Origin: Bacteroidales bacterium M3
GTDB taxonomy: Bacteria > Bacteroidota > Bacteroidia > Bacteroidales > Muribaculaceae
Length of the DNA stretch: 36,841 nucleotides
NCBI GenBank assembly: GCA_001689445.1
Contig: LUJN01000017.1
Span: 1 to 36,841 of the forward strand
Direction: 5' to 3'
Numbering within the stretch: position 1 is the stretch's first letter; each line of letters opens with the position of its first letter. The position numbers and the translations under genes are program-made. Positions 24,617 to 32,297 of this stretch are shown here, piece after piece. Under the pieces are notes generated by a model. It worked only from the letters and a program-made list of their open reading frames with translations. It was not told where the DNA came from and did no database searches.

Positions 24617-24886
24617 ATGGAAGCACTATCTGTAAGAGATTATCGGAACAACCTGGCCGCATATTTTGACCGGGCAGACGAGGGCGAGCGTGTGCTGATA
24701 CGACGCAAGAACTCCCTGTATGCGCTTGTAAGCGTTGGAAGCGAAGACTTGTCCCTTTCTAAGCAACAACAGAGACGATTGGACGAATTGACAGAAAGCC
24801 TAAAGCGAAGTTGGGAACAGGTGAAGATGATTGAGGAAGGGAAACTTCCACGCCGAACTGTTCAAGATATGCTCGATGAACTTTGA
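24617..24886 (+). CDS. Phd/YefM-type antitoxin
   Basis: This is an 89-residue protein with a Phd/YefM DNA-binding N terminus (EALSVRDYRNNLAAYFDRAD, then ERVLIRRKNSLYALVSV) and a charged, helical C-terminal tail that would wrap the toxin (DELTESLKRSWEQVKMIEEGKL). I choose the ATG at 24617, because the ATG at 24584 lies inside the promoter. It should bind the TGTACA palindrome upstream and neutralise the RelE-type toxin, whose start overlaps by 11 bp. The region is AT-richer than its neighbours, in keeping with horizontal transfer. Confidence 0.88.
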   Translation: MEALSVRDYRNNLAAYFDRADEGERVLIRRKNSLYALVSVGSEDLSLSKQQQRRLDELTESLKRSWEQVKMIEEGKLPRRTVQDMLDEL

Positions 24887-25211
24887 GATAATACCAACGC
24901 CTGATTTTGAAAAGGCATTCAAGGTTCTTGCAAAAAGGCACCGATCATTGAAACATGACATACTTGATTTCTCAAAGTCACTACAAGAAAATCCTTTCCA
25001 AGGTGACGAACTCAGTCCTGGCATACGAAAGATACGTATGGCCATAACCTCAAAAGGGAAGGGAAAATCCGGTGGCGCGAGAGTTATAACATACACCGTC
25101 CTTGCTACAGAGAAAGAGGGTAGTGTATATCTGTTAAACATTTACGATAAGTCTGATTTTTCAACCGTGGAACTATCCGTACTGAAAGAAGTGGTTAAAC
25201 GTCTGGAATGA
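24876..25211 (+). CDS. RelE/ParE-superfamily toxin
   Basis: This is a 111-residue small basic protein with the RelE/ParE pattern: FEIIPTPDFEKAFKVLAKRHRSL at the N terminus, an internal strand with basic residues (GIRKIRMAITSKGKGKSGGARVITY), and the C-terminal strand YLLNIYDKSDF. It is longer than YoeB (84) because of the LSPGIRKIRM/TSKGKGKSGG insert. The ATG at 24876 overlaps the antitoxin gene by 11 bp; the longer frame from 24831 would be unlikely. It probably acts as an mRNA interferase, although a ParE-like gyrase poison is not excluded. Confidence 0.85.
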   Translation: MNFEIIPTPDFEKAFKVLAKRHRSLKHDILDFSKSLQENPFQGDELSPGIRKIRMAITSKGKGKSGGARVITYTVLATEKEGSVYLLNIYDKSDFSTVELSVLKEVVKRLE

Positions 25212-25290
25212 TTAAAATCCTTGCAGATACATCCTTCATTTCCCCTGCTATCACCAAGCAATCATTTATTAACAAGATATTTATATTGAC

Positions 25291-25340
25291 GATGGTGTTG
25301 CAAAACCATCCCTACAATTTGGGTGTTCTGCAACACCATC
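25291..25340. terminator. Hairpin between convergent genes
   Basis: GATGGTGTTGCA (25291-25302) pairs perfectly with TGCAACACCATC (25329-25340) across a 26-nt loop. It lies between the toxin and the convergent 84-residue gene. No T-run. Confidence 0.5.
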
Positions 25341-25387
25341 AATCGTCAGAATCCTGTATAGGCAGCAATACTACAGCAAACCGGGAA

Positions 25388-25642
25388 CTATTCCTCGGGG
25401 AGGATGCGGAGGTGGCCGCCGGCGTTGACGCGATAGCGGGCTGAGGTGCCGGTGGTGAGGTTGGTTACGCGGAACACGTAGTCCTCGATGTTGAGGCTGT
25501 TGCGGCTGGATCCTTCGTAGGCGGCGGTGACAGCCTCCTCGACCGAGTGGTAGCCCGAACCTTGGTAGGCGTCAATCTTCTTGCCCTCGTCGTAGAGGTC
25601 GACATGTATGTCATCCTGGGGGTGTATGCGATTTTGTGTCAT
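25388..25642 (-). CDS. Small hypothetical protein, last gene of a lysis-like cassette
   Basis: I do not recognise this 84-residue protein. It is soluble and acidic with no signal peptide or membrane segment, and it has a compact beta-rich look (HVDLYDEGKKIDAY, YVFRVTNLTTGTSARYRVNAGGHLRIL). The start ATG is at 25640-25642. It lies 80 bp after the u-spanin-like gene on the same strand, so it may belong with the cassette or stand alone. The frame is GC-rich like the chromosome. Confidence 0.65.
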   Translation of the reverse strand: MTQNRIHPQDDIHVDLYDEGKKIDAYQGSGYHSVEEAVTAAYEGSSRNSLNIEDYVFRVTNLTTGTSARYRVNAGGHLRILPEE

Positions 25643-25722
25643 CGGTGTGTTGCAGAGTTTAGCGACCTGCGCCGGTCGTTCTTTTCTATCATAACGCGCG
25701 ACGATGCGGAAAGGTTATCCCC

Positions 25723-25938
25723 CTACCGGCGACGCACGAGAATGACAGCCGCCAACAGCATAAGCCCCGCCACACCCCACAGCCATCCCCGTGAGGGGGC
25801 AACGACGGATGCGGTCTCCTTGCCGACGGTCTCAATCCTCATGCTGTCACGGCCTGTGACCTCGACAGAGCGGCTGCTGCGGCAAGAGACCATGGACAGC
25901 AAAATGGCGGCAAACGCCAAAAACGACACACCTCTCAT
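25723..25938 (-). CDS. Small lipoprotein with C-terminal membrane anchor (u-spanin-like)
   Basis: This is a 71-residue protein with a lipoprotein signal peptide ending MVSC (Cys19), a short polar stretch (20-50), and one membrane helix at about 51-68 (WLWGVAGLMLLAAVILV) with a basic C-terminal end RRR. Lipid anchor plus C-terminal inner-membrane helix is the topology of unimolecular phage spanins, which link outer and inner membranes during lysis. The mature linker is only about 31 residues, short for spanning the periplasm. The ATG overlaps the amidase stop as ATGA, so the genes are coupled. Without phage genes nearby the role is inferred. Confidence 0.7.
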   Translation of the reverse strand: MRGVSFLAFAAILLSMVSCRSSRSVEVTGRDSMRIETVGKETASVVAPSRGWLWGVAGLMLLAAVILVRRR

Positions 25939-26549
25939 AATGCCAGGGATTTAAGGTAATTGACAATTCCATCGACATGCAGGCCGACAACCGCCCTGCG
26001 CCCCTCATCGGAAAGTAGAAACGCCATGTCGTCGCGATTGTCCATAAAGAGATTTTCCGTAAGCACAGCGGGACATGCACTCTTGCGCAGGATATAGAAC
26101 CCCGCCTCCATATCGGCATCACCATCGGAATAGTCAGTGCGCATGCGGTGTCCCGGCAACCACTTCGCGGCGGCGTCATACAGGCTGGAGGCGAGACTGT
26201 CGGCTTGGGTCGTGCCACGCGACGTGTAGGCCGACCACCCGCGTGCCCCCATCCATGCCGCCCCGTCGCCTGCAGCATTGACATGTATCGAGACGAGCAC
26301 CACATGCCGCCCAGCACGCTGTCGCCACACTTCATTGGCCCGTCCTACACGCTCCGATAGCGGCACGTCCCGTGTCTCGGGCACAAGAAGCCGCACGTCA
26401 ATTCTGTGCCGCGACAGCCCGCACACGACCTCACGCGCTATCTCCCGCGTATACCGCCATTCACGCAACCGCCCGTCGGGACTGCGCTTGCCCGCAGTCT
26501 CCTCCCCGTGCCCGTTGTCGACAAGCACTATAGGCCGCATATCAGTCAT
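25935..26549 (-). CDS. N-acetylmuramoyl-L-alanine amidase (amidase_3), endolysin-like
   Basis: This is a 204-residue Zn amidase that cleaves the bond between MurNAc and L-Ala of peptidoglycan. The catalytic pattern is visible: VDNGHGEETAGKRS with the first metal His14, the EWRYTREIAREV helix, VSIHVNAAGDG with the second metal His, and LTENLFM with the catalytic Glu. No signal peptide is visible, so export would need help from the adjacent holin-like protein. Starts at 26549 or 26540 are both possible; I use 26549. It overlaps the holin-like gene by 8 bp and the spanin-like gene by ATGA. A cell-wall remodelling enzyme is the alternative. Confidence 0.88.
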   Translation of the reverse strand: MTDMRPIVLVDNGHGEETAGKRSPDGRLREWRYTREIAREVVCGLSRHRIDVRLLVPETRDVPLSERVGRANEVWRQRAGRHVVLVSIHVNAAGDGAAWMGARGWSAYTSRGTTQADSLASSLYDAAAKWLPGHRMRTDYSDGDADMEAGFYILRKSACPAVLTENLFMDNRDDMAFLLSDEGRRAVVGLHVDGIVNYLKSLAL

Positions 26550-26784
26550 TCTCTCCATCGTGTCGCGCATTATAATGGTAATCCACCCCGAGGATGGCGG
26601 CGGCAAAGGTCAGTGCCTCGCCAAACCCTACAAGCACCGAGTGATGTATCTCCCCGACAGGGGACACCACAAACCCCGCCACCAACAGCCCGACCCCCGC
26701 GAGCATCACCGCAACGGCGGTGGCGAGCTGCACGCGATGGGCCTGCGGGCGGCGTCTTTTCATAGTATCAGATGTATTTTTCAT
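26542..26784 (-). CDS. Holin-like membrane protein
   Basis: This is an 80-residue protein with a basic N terminus (MKRRRPQAHR), two membrane helices (about 19-40 and 48-67) and a charged C-terminal tail (NARHDGEND). The size and layout fit a class II holin, with both ends in the cytoplasm. The ATG at 26784 is my choice; 26763 is an alternative and the longer frame to 26871 is unlikely. It comes first in the cassette and overlaps the amidase gene. A plain small membrane protein is the alternative. Confidence 0.65.
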   Translation of the reverse strand: MKNTSDTMKRRRPQAHRVQLATAVAVMLAGVGLLVAGFVVSPVGEIHHSVLVGFGEALTFAAAILGVDYHYNARHDGEND

Positions 26785-26968
26785 GGCATTGAAAATAAGA
26801 AATCGTTTTCCGGTCTTAGGCAAAGTTAAGCCATACCCAATCCCGTCGTCCACCCATCCTGTCGCCACCATGGCATAAAGTTCCTAAAAGTTGGCACAAA
26901 CCTCCTGTTAAGGACTTATAGGCCAACTTGTAATGCTTTCCGACCTCAATCCCCGCGAAAACACTTGG

Positions 26969-26976
26969 TATATTTG
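26969..26976 (+). promoter_or_regulatory. -7 box of the Omp85-like gene
   Basis: TATATTTG matches TAnnTTTG and lies 46 bp before the ATG at 27023. No good -33 element. Confidence 0.5.
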
Positions 26977-27022
26977 TGGCGTTAAAGATTATATCACATG
27001 TCAACTATTTCAGGATATAAAA

Positions 27023-28252
27023 ATGCGATTTGCCATATCGGTCATACTGATTCTGACACAGGTGGGGGCGTATGCCACCACCCCGGGGGACAACATCATG
27101 GCCGCTCCTGTGACAACTATACCGGTGACATTCGCGTCGCCGGATTCAATACCCCCGCTGCCGTCGCTTCCCGACAGCCTCACGGCACGCCCCAAGCGCA
27201 GCGGCAACATAATACAGCGCATCGTGGCCTACTTTGACGACTCCAACAAGGAGAAGAAAAACAAGGGGTTTGACTTCAGCATAATCGGAGGCCCCTACTA
27301 CTCCTCCGAGACCAAAGTCGGTCTCGGGCTGGTAGCCGCAGGCCTCTACCACCATTCCCCTTCCGACTCGCTGCTTCCCCCATGCAATGTTTCCATCTAC
27401 GGCAATGTCTCCACGGCCGGATTCTACGAGGTGGGGATACGCGGCTACCATATATTCCCCGACGACCGGTTCCGCCTCAACTACGACCTCTCCTTTGCCT
27501 CCTCCCGCACAAAGTTCTGGGGCATAGGCTACGAGGAGGCGATACATGACTCCAACGAGACCAAGTATGTGGAACGCTCGGTGAAATTCACCGCCGAATT
27601 CATGGCCAAGATAGGCCAAAGCCTCTACCTCGGTCCGTCGGTCGAGTATGTGTGGGTGCGCGCCAAGGACACCGAACCTGTGGAAGTGTGGAAAGGTTTG
27701 CCGCTACGCACGGCGAGCTACGGCGTTGGCGTGGCCATCAACTACGACACGCGCGACGTACCGACCAACGCCCACCGGGGCGTCTTCGTGCGCATCGACC
27801 AGCGTTGTTATCCACGTTTCATGGGCAACGACTACGCATTCTCCTCCACCGAACTCACGGCGGCATGGTACAAGCGGGCATGGCGCGGCTCGGTGATAGC
27901 CTCGCAGCTCCATGCGCTGCTCACCTACAACGACACCCCATGGACAATGATGGCGACCGTAGGCGGGTCGCGCACCATGCGCGGATACTACGAAGGACGC
28001 TACCGCGACAAGGGCGCCATAGATATCGTTGTGGAACTCCGGCAGCATATATGGCGGCGCAACAGCGTCGTCGCATGGATTGGGGCAGGAGCGGTCTTTG
28101 ACAAGCCGCAGAACGTGCGGTGGCGCACGATACTCCCCAATTTCGGCATCGGCTACCGTTGGGAGTTCAAGAAAGATGTAAACGTGAGGCTCGACTTCGG
28201 TGTCGGCCGTCACACAACCGGATTTGTATTCAGCATAAATGAAGCTTTTTAA
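27023..28252 (+). CDS. BamA/TamA family outer-membrane protein (surface antigen D15-like)
   Basis: This 409-residue protein has a signal peptide (1-18, VILILTQVGAYA) and a linker with Pro/Ser-rich stretches. A 16-strand-type barrel follows, containing the family's signature GGSRTMRGYYEGRYRDK about residue 315. No POTRA domains are evident, so it is a barrel-only or short form of the Omp85 superfamily, not a full-length BamA. I use the ATG at 27023 because the upstream frame crosses the -7 box. Its last 14 bp overlap the start of the EptA-like gene, suggesting a shared operon for envelope assembly or modification. Substrate unknown. Confidence 0.85.
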   Translation: MRFAISVILILTQVGAYATTPGDNIMAAPVTTIPVTFASPDSIPPLPSLPDSLTARPKRSGNIIQRIVAYFDDSNKEKKNKGFDFSIIGGPYYSSETKVGLGLVAAGLYHHSPSDSLLPPCNVSIYGNVSTAGFYEVGIRGYHIFPDDRFRLNYDLSFASSRTKFWGIGYEEAIHDSNETKYVERSVKFTAEFMAKIGQSLYLGPSVEYVWVRAKDTEPVEVWKGLPLRTASYGVGVAINYDTRDVPTNAHRGVFVRIDQRCYPRFMGNDYAFSSTELTAAWYKRAWRGSVIASQLHALLTYNDTPWTMMATVGGSRTMRGYYEGRYRDKGAIDIVVELRQHIWRRNSVVAWIGAGAVFDKPQNVRWRTILPNFGIGYRWEFKKDVNVRLDFGVGRHTTGFVFSINEAF

Positions 28253-29963
28253 GAACATATTATCATGGTTCAGGGATGAACGCCATCTCTTCTACCTGTT
28301 TCTTGCGGTGTTGACGCTGCCCAACCTGCTGCTGTCAATCACCGAGCCTATGAGCATGTCGGCCCGTATAGCCAATGTGCTCTTCCCTGCCGGGTGCTAT
28401 TGGCTGCTGCTCACGCTCATGCGCAACTGCGGCAAGATGGTGTGGCTGATGTTCCCGCTTACGTTCTTTGCAGCGTTCCAGATAGTGCTCCTCTACCTCT
28501 ACGGTCGCTCGGTGATAGCCGTCGACATGCTGCTCAACGTAGTCACCACCAATGCCGGCGAGGCCATGGAGCTGCTCGACAACCTCGCGCCTGTCATCGC
28601 GCTCGTGGTCGTGCTCTACGTCCCGCCATTGATTATGGCGACATCCGCGATATTGCGTCGGGCGAAACTGTCACGGCAATTCATCACGCGCAACCGCCGC
28701 ATCGGCGCGGCCACGCTCGGTGCCGGCTGCATAGCCCTCGCCACAGCCTATATCTCCACCCCCGGCTACACTGTCGCCGACGACCTATATCCCGTCAACG
28801 TTGGCTATAACCTCCATCTTGCCATCGACCGTACAAAACGCCTCGACCACTATGCCGAGACAAGCGCGGGATTCACCTACGGCGCGACGACAGCCGATGC
28901 CGACACCGTGCCGCGCATCATCGTGCTCGTCGTCGGCGAGACCTCACGCGCCTGCAACTGGGGCATCCTGGGCTACGGCCGTGACACCAACCCATACCTG
29001 AGCCATGCCGACGGCCTGGCCGCCTTTGGCAACGCCCTCAGCCAGTCCAACACCACCCACAAGAGCGTGCCGATGCTGCTCTCCTCCATAACAGCCGAGA
29101 ACTACGACGACATCTACGCCCACCGTGGCATAATAACCGCCTTCAAGGAAGCCGGCTATGCCACCACCTTCCTCTCGACGCAGGGGCGCAACGGCTCCTT
29201 TATCGACTTCTTCGGCTGCGAGGCCGACAACCACCGTTTCCTGCGCGAGGAACTCGGCAGCGACTGCATTTCGGTGGTCGATAACGACCTGTTGCCGGCA
29301 GTGAAACGCGCCATCGACAGCACCGGCGGCAAACGCCTCATAGTGCTCCATACCTACGGCTCCCACTTCGACTATACCGAGCGATACGACGGACAGACGC
29401 CCCATTTCACCCCCGACCGTCCCGTCAAGGCCGAGCCAAAACACCGCGACAACCTCATCAACTCATACGACAACACCATACGCTACACCGACCAGTTCCT
29501 CGCCAAGCTCATAATAATGCTTGAGGCCGGTGGCAAAGAAGCGGCTATGGTATACACCAGCGACCACGGAGAGGATATCTACGATGATGACCGGCAACTG
29601 TTTCTCCACGCATCCCCCGTGCCATCCTACTACCAGCTCCACGTGCCTTTCCTGGTGTGGATGTCCTCAGCCTACCGCACAGCTCATCCCGCCTCATGGG
29701 AGGCGACATGCGGCAACATACCACGCACTGTGGCGTCGAGCGTGTCATTCTTCCATACAGCCCTTGACCTGGCCTGCATACAGTCGACAGTCCTCGACCG
29801 CTCAAAGTCGGTGGCCTCACACATCTACACAGAGGCACCGTTGCTCTACCTCGATGACCACAACGAGGCCGTGCCACTGCCCGATATGCTCGGGACACAG
29901 GACATGACGCGCCTTGCCGACCTCGGCATCATTATAAACGACCCGCAGATGGCACAACGTTAG
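28239..29963 (+). CDS. Phosphoethanolamine-transferase-like membrane enzyme (EptA/OpgE type)
   Basis: This is a 574-residue inner-membrane protein with about five N-terminal helices (20-175) and a periplasmic alkaline-phosphatase-like domain. The metal ligands are visible in VVGETSRACNWGILGYGRDTNP (Glu234) and YTSDHGED (Asp and His). The nucleophile Thr is likely in SNTTHKSVPMLLS (about 272-273). The enzyme would transfer phosphoethanolamine from phosphatidylethanolamine to lipid A, core sugar or another surface glycan. The target cannot be determined. Its start overlaps the Omp85-like gene, and DUF3943 follows 181 bp downstream. Confidence 0.87.
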   Translation: MKLFKNILSWFRDERHLFYLFLAVLTLPNLLLSITEPMSMSARIANVLFPAGCYWLLLTLMRNCGKMVWLMFPLTFFAAFQIVLLYLYGRSVIAVDMLLNVVTTNAGEAMELLDNLAPVIALVVVLYVPPLIMATSAILRRAKLSRQFITRNRRIGAATLGAGCIALATAYISTPGYTVADDLYPVNVGYNLHLAIDRTKRLDHYAETSAGFTYGATTADADTVPRIIVLVVGETSRACNWGILGYGRDTNPYLSHADGLAAFGNALSQSNTTHKSVPMLLSSITAENYDDIYAHRGIITAFKEAGYATTFLSTQGRNGSFIDFFGCEADNHRFLREELGSDCISVVDNDLLPAVKRAIDSTGGKRLIVLHTYGSHFDYTERYDGQTPHFTPDRPVKAEPKHRDNLINSYDNTIRYTDQFLAKLIIMLEAGGKEAAMVYTSDHGEDIYDDDRQLFLHASPVPSYYQLHVPFLVWMSSAYRTAHPASWEATCGNIPRTVASSVSFFHTALDLACIQSTVLDRSKSVASHIYTEAPLLYLDDHNEAVPLPDMLGTQDMTRLADLGIIINDPQMAQR

Positions 29964-30144
29964 CCGCCGCAGGCTGCCAAACGGCAGACCGCCAGCCTCT
30001 CCCAATCATATTTTTCCTTAATAACCATTCTACTGTGCCAACTTGGCATGGCACGAGATTGTTATACTAATGTAACACGATTGTCACAGCACGTTTCCGA
30101 CATCATGTTGCACGACAAGGTATATCACCAACAACTATAGAGAG

Positions 30145-31134
30145 ATGAAGGATATTTTTGCAAAAAACGGAAAGAGGAATATAGCGCTCCTCATTGCGGC
30201 GATAATATTCCCGTCAGCGGTGTCCGCACACAACGGTGCAGATTCCGATTCAATCATTGAAGTCACTGAGAGCGAACATATAATAGAGGCAATCACCACC
30301 GACGGATTGCCCTCGGCGACCGATACCACGGTAAGCGGCACGGGATATTCACTCTGGACCGAGTCGGACGTGCTGCTCGACTCGATTGTCGACATAAAGA
30401 ATCTCGGAGCCGGACTGCCAAGATTCAAACGTCGTATCGTAAGCCTCTATGACCTTCCCTATTCCCGTACATTAAGTAGCCCCGACTGGCCTCGCCTGTG
30501 GGAGAACACCGCGTTGTTGGTGGCCGGCGGCGTATCGGCCCTGTTCATACTTGAGGCATTGCCCGACGATGCCACGGCATGGAATCGCAGCGAGCGTATG
30601 CAGACACCACTGTTCCAGCGTTGGTGGGACCACGTGAAACGTGGCCCGGTATGGGATCACGATAACTGGATATTCAACTATCTGCTCCATCCCTACGGAG
30701 GCGGTGCCTACTATATGGGCGCACGCTCGGCGGGATTCAACATGTACCAGTCGTTGCTCTACTGCTTCTGCATCTCGACATTCTTCTGGGAATACGGTAT
30801 AGAGGCATTCAACGAAGTGCCATCGGTACAGGACCTCTTTGTCACCCCTATTATCGGCTCGGCTGTCGGCGAGGGCTTCTACCTGCTCAAACGCCACATC
30901 GTGGCCCACGACTACCGTCTGCTCGGAACGCCGATATTGGGCAACTTCGTGGCATTCATCATCGACCCGCTCAATACCATCACCGGCCTTATATTTGGTG
31001 ACCCCACCCGGCGTCACAAGATTATCTCGCAAGGCACCCCCGCACGTCAGCATGCCGAAGTGACATCGGGATTCACAATGATATCCACCGTCAACGGCAC
31101 AGCCTATGGATTTTCAGTGAAGGTGAGATTCTGA
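30145..31134 (+). CDS. DUF3943 family protein
   Basis: This is a 329-residue exported protein. The signal peptide ends near SAVSA (about residue 28). The central region WNRSERMQTPLFQRWWDHVKRGPVWDHDNW, then NYLLHPYGGGAYYMGARSAGFN, and FWEYGIEAFNEVPSVQDL are characteristic of DUF3943. Several hydrophobic stretches suggest membrane association, probably at the outer membrane or periplasmic face. An AGAG precedes the ATG. It lies downstream of the EptA-like gene on the same strand but at a distance, so co-transcription is uncertain. Function unknown. Confidence 0.85.
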   Translation: MKDIFAKNGKRNIALLIAAIIFPSAVSAHNGADSDSIIEVTESEHIIEAITTDGLPSATDTTVSGTGYSLWTESDVLLDSIVDIKNLGAGLPRFKRRIVSLYDLPYSRTLSSPDWPRLWENTALLVAGGVSALFILEALPDDATAWNRSERMQTPLFQRWWDHVKRGPVWDHDNWIFNYLLHPYGGGAYYMGARSAGFNMYQSLLYCFCISTFFWEYGIEAFNEVPSVQDLFVTPIIGSAVGEGFYLLKRHIVAHDYRLLGTPILGNFVAFIIDPLNTITGLIFGDPTRRHKIISQGTPARQHAEVTSGFTMISTVNGTAYGFSVKVRF

Positions 31135-31611
31135 CACGTCTCCGTCACATGCCGTCGCATAGTTCACCCGATGGCGCACGTCATATGGCGTGCCGCCACG
31201 CCTCGGTGCAGGACTTGCCCGATAATAGTAGAGCCGCTGTATATCCCATGTCGGGACCGACAGTTGCCGTGTCTCCCCGGCAGGTATGTCGCACTTGACA
31301 TCCACCGTCACCGAGTGGAGCATCCTGCCGGTCAGGTCGTAGTAGGCAAACGTCACATTCACCCCGTCAATGCGCCGGCCCGTGCGGTTGACGACAAAGA
31401 ATGTCTCACGCGAGGCCCTCATCGGCTTGTCATACCCTACCACCGCCACCGAGTCGGCGACTGCACGCAACGTGTCGCGCACCGCCATCGGCATCTCCCG
31501 ACGCTGTCCAACCCCACGGCGCGTCGTCACAGTCCGTGCTTGCATTGGAGCATAATCGGCAAGCAGTGTCAACAGCACAATCAAGACGGCAATAAATCGC
31601 AATGTAATCAT
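31114..31611 (-). CDS. Small secreted protein of unknown function
   Basis: This is a 165-residue protein with a clear signal peptide (1-26, hydrophobic LIVLLTLLADYA). The mature region has one beta-rich domain (ETFFVVNRTGRRIDGVNVTFAYYDLTGRMLHSVTVDVKCDIPAGETRQLSVPTWD); I do not recognise the family. I use the ATG at 31611; the longer frame to 31695 overlaps the preceding gene. It follows that gene by 26 bp and its 3' end overlaps the convergent DUF3943 gene by 21 bp. It may belong to an operon with the DUF3078 barrel. Confidence 0.75.
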   Translation of the reverse strand: MITLRFIAVLIVLLTLLADYAPMQARTVTTRRGVGQRREMPMAVRDTLRAVADSVAVVGYDKPMRASRETFFVVNRTGRRIDGVNVTFAYYDLTGRMLHSVTVDVKCDIPAGETRQLSVPTWDIQRLYYYRASPAPRRGGTPYDVRHRVNYATACDGDVSESHLH

Positions 31612-31637
31612 ATCGGCAACCTGAGGGAGTGAATATT

Positions 31638-32255
31638 TCAAAGATAGCGTGGCTCGGAAATGACAGAAACGCCGTTGGCCCCGACCCTCACACACCCGTC
31701 GAGCGACTCGTCGCGGGTGTCATACTCCCGTATACCGACCCTGAACAGGTAGGGGAAAAGACGGCGCACGCTGACCGCCAGACCCTTCTTTACCGGCGTA
31801 AACGACAGGCGCGTGTCGTTGTCACCGAGTCTCACGGTGAAACGTCGCGGCGTGGTGAGCGTCGCTCCCTCCGTGACTGTATATATCATGGCGTCATACA
31901 CATTCTTTCTCGATGTAACCCCTATGTATCCCATCACCGTCCCCGGAACCATCGACCGACACGGCGACGCCACGATTACTATCCTGTAGCGTGGCATCCT
32001 CCCATTCGCCTCCTCTCCGTCGGCAAACCGCTCTATCGCCACCAGGGCGTCCGATGCCGTAAACATCCACATCCCCTCCAGGCGATGCACAGGCCCGTGA
32101 AGCAGATAATGCTCCACCCCCTCACGGGAATATCCCGCCAACCTTACCGAGCGTGACGGCACATTACCGAGGAAATCATTGTCCGACAACAGGTTACGGC
32201 CCGTGGTCAACGCGGGCATAAAAATGAGCAGGGCAAGCAGGATGGGATATTTCAT
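31638..32255 (-). CDS. Secreted protein of unknown function
   Basis: This is a 205-residue protein with a signal peptide (about 1-19, LLALLIFMPALTT). The rest is beta-rich with conserved-looking aromatic and basic motifs (YRIVIVASPCRSMVPGTVMG, RVGIREYDTRDESLDG); no family is recognised. It lies between the DUF3078 barrel, 42 bp upstream, and the 165-residue secreted protein, 26 bp downstream, all on the minus strand. The three probably form one operon of exported proteins. One could suppose a role in envelope maintenance, but nothing in the sequence shows it. Confidence 0.78.
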   Translation of the reverse strand: MKYPILLALLIFMPALTTGRNLLSDNDFLGNVPSRSVRLAGYSREGVEHYLLHGPVHRLEGMWMFTASDALVAIERFADGEEANGRMPRYRIVIVASPCRSMVPGTVMGYIGVTSRKNVYDAMIYTVTEGATLTTPRRFTVRLGDNDTRLSFTPVKKGLAVSVRRLFPYLFRVGIREYDTRDESLDGCVRVGANGVSVISEPRYL

Positions 32256-32297
32256 AAGGAGAGAGATTTGGGGTGAGGGAAAGGTAACGGGTAGCCG

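Noticed and set aside
24406..25211. tRNA-Arg as the attachment site of an island carrying the toxin-antitoxin pair
   Set aside because: No duplicated tRNA 3' end and no integrase found downstream; a tRNA plus neighbour is not enough.
25208..25444. Plus-strand 78-codon frame after the toxin gene
   Set aside because: It crosses a hairpin and the end of the convergent gene and has no recognisable features.
30034..30053. Small hairpin GTGCC...GGCAC after the EptA-like gene as terminator
   Set aside because: Stem is short and imperfect, without a T-run.
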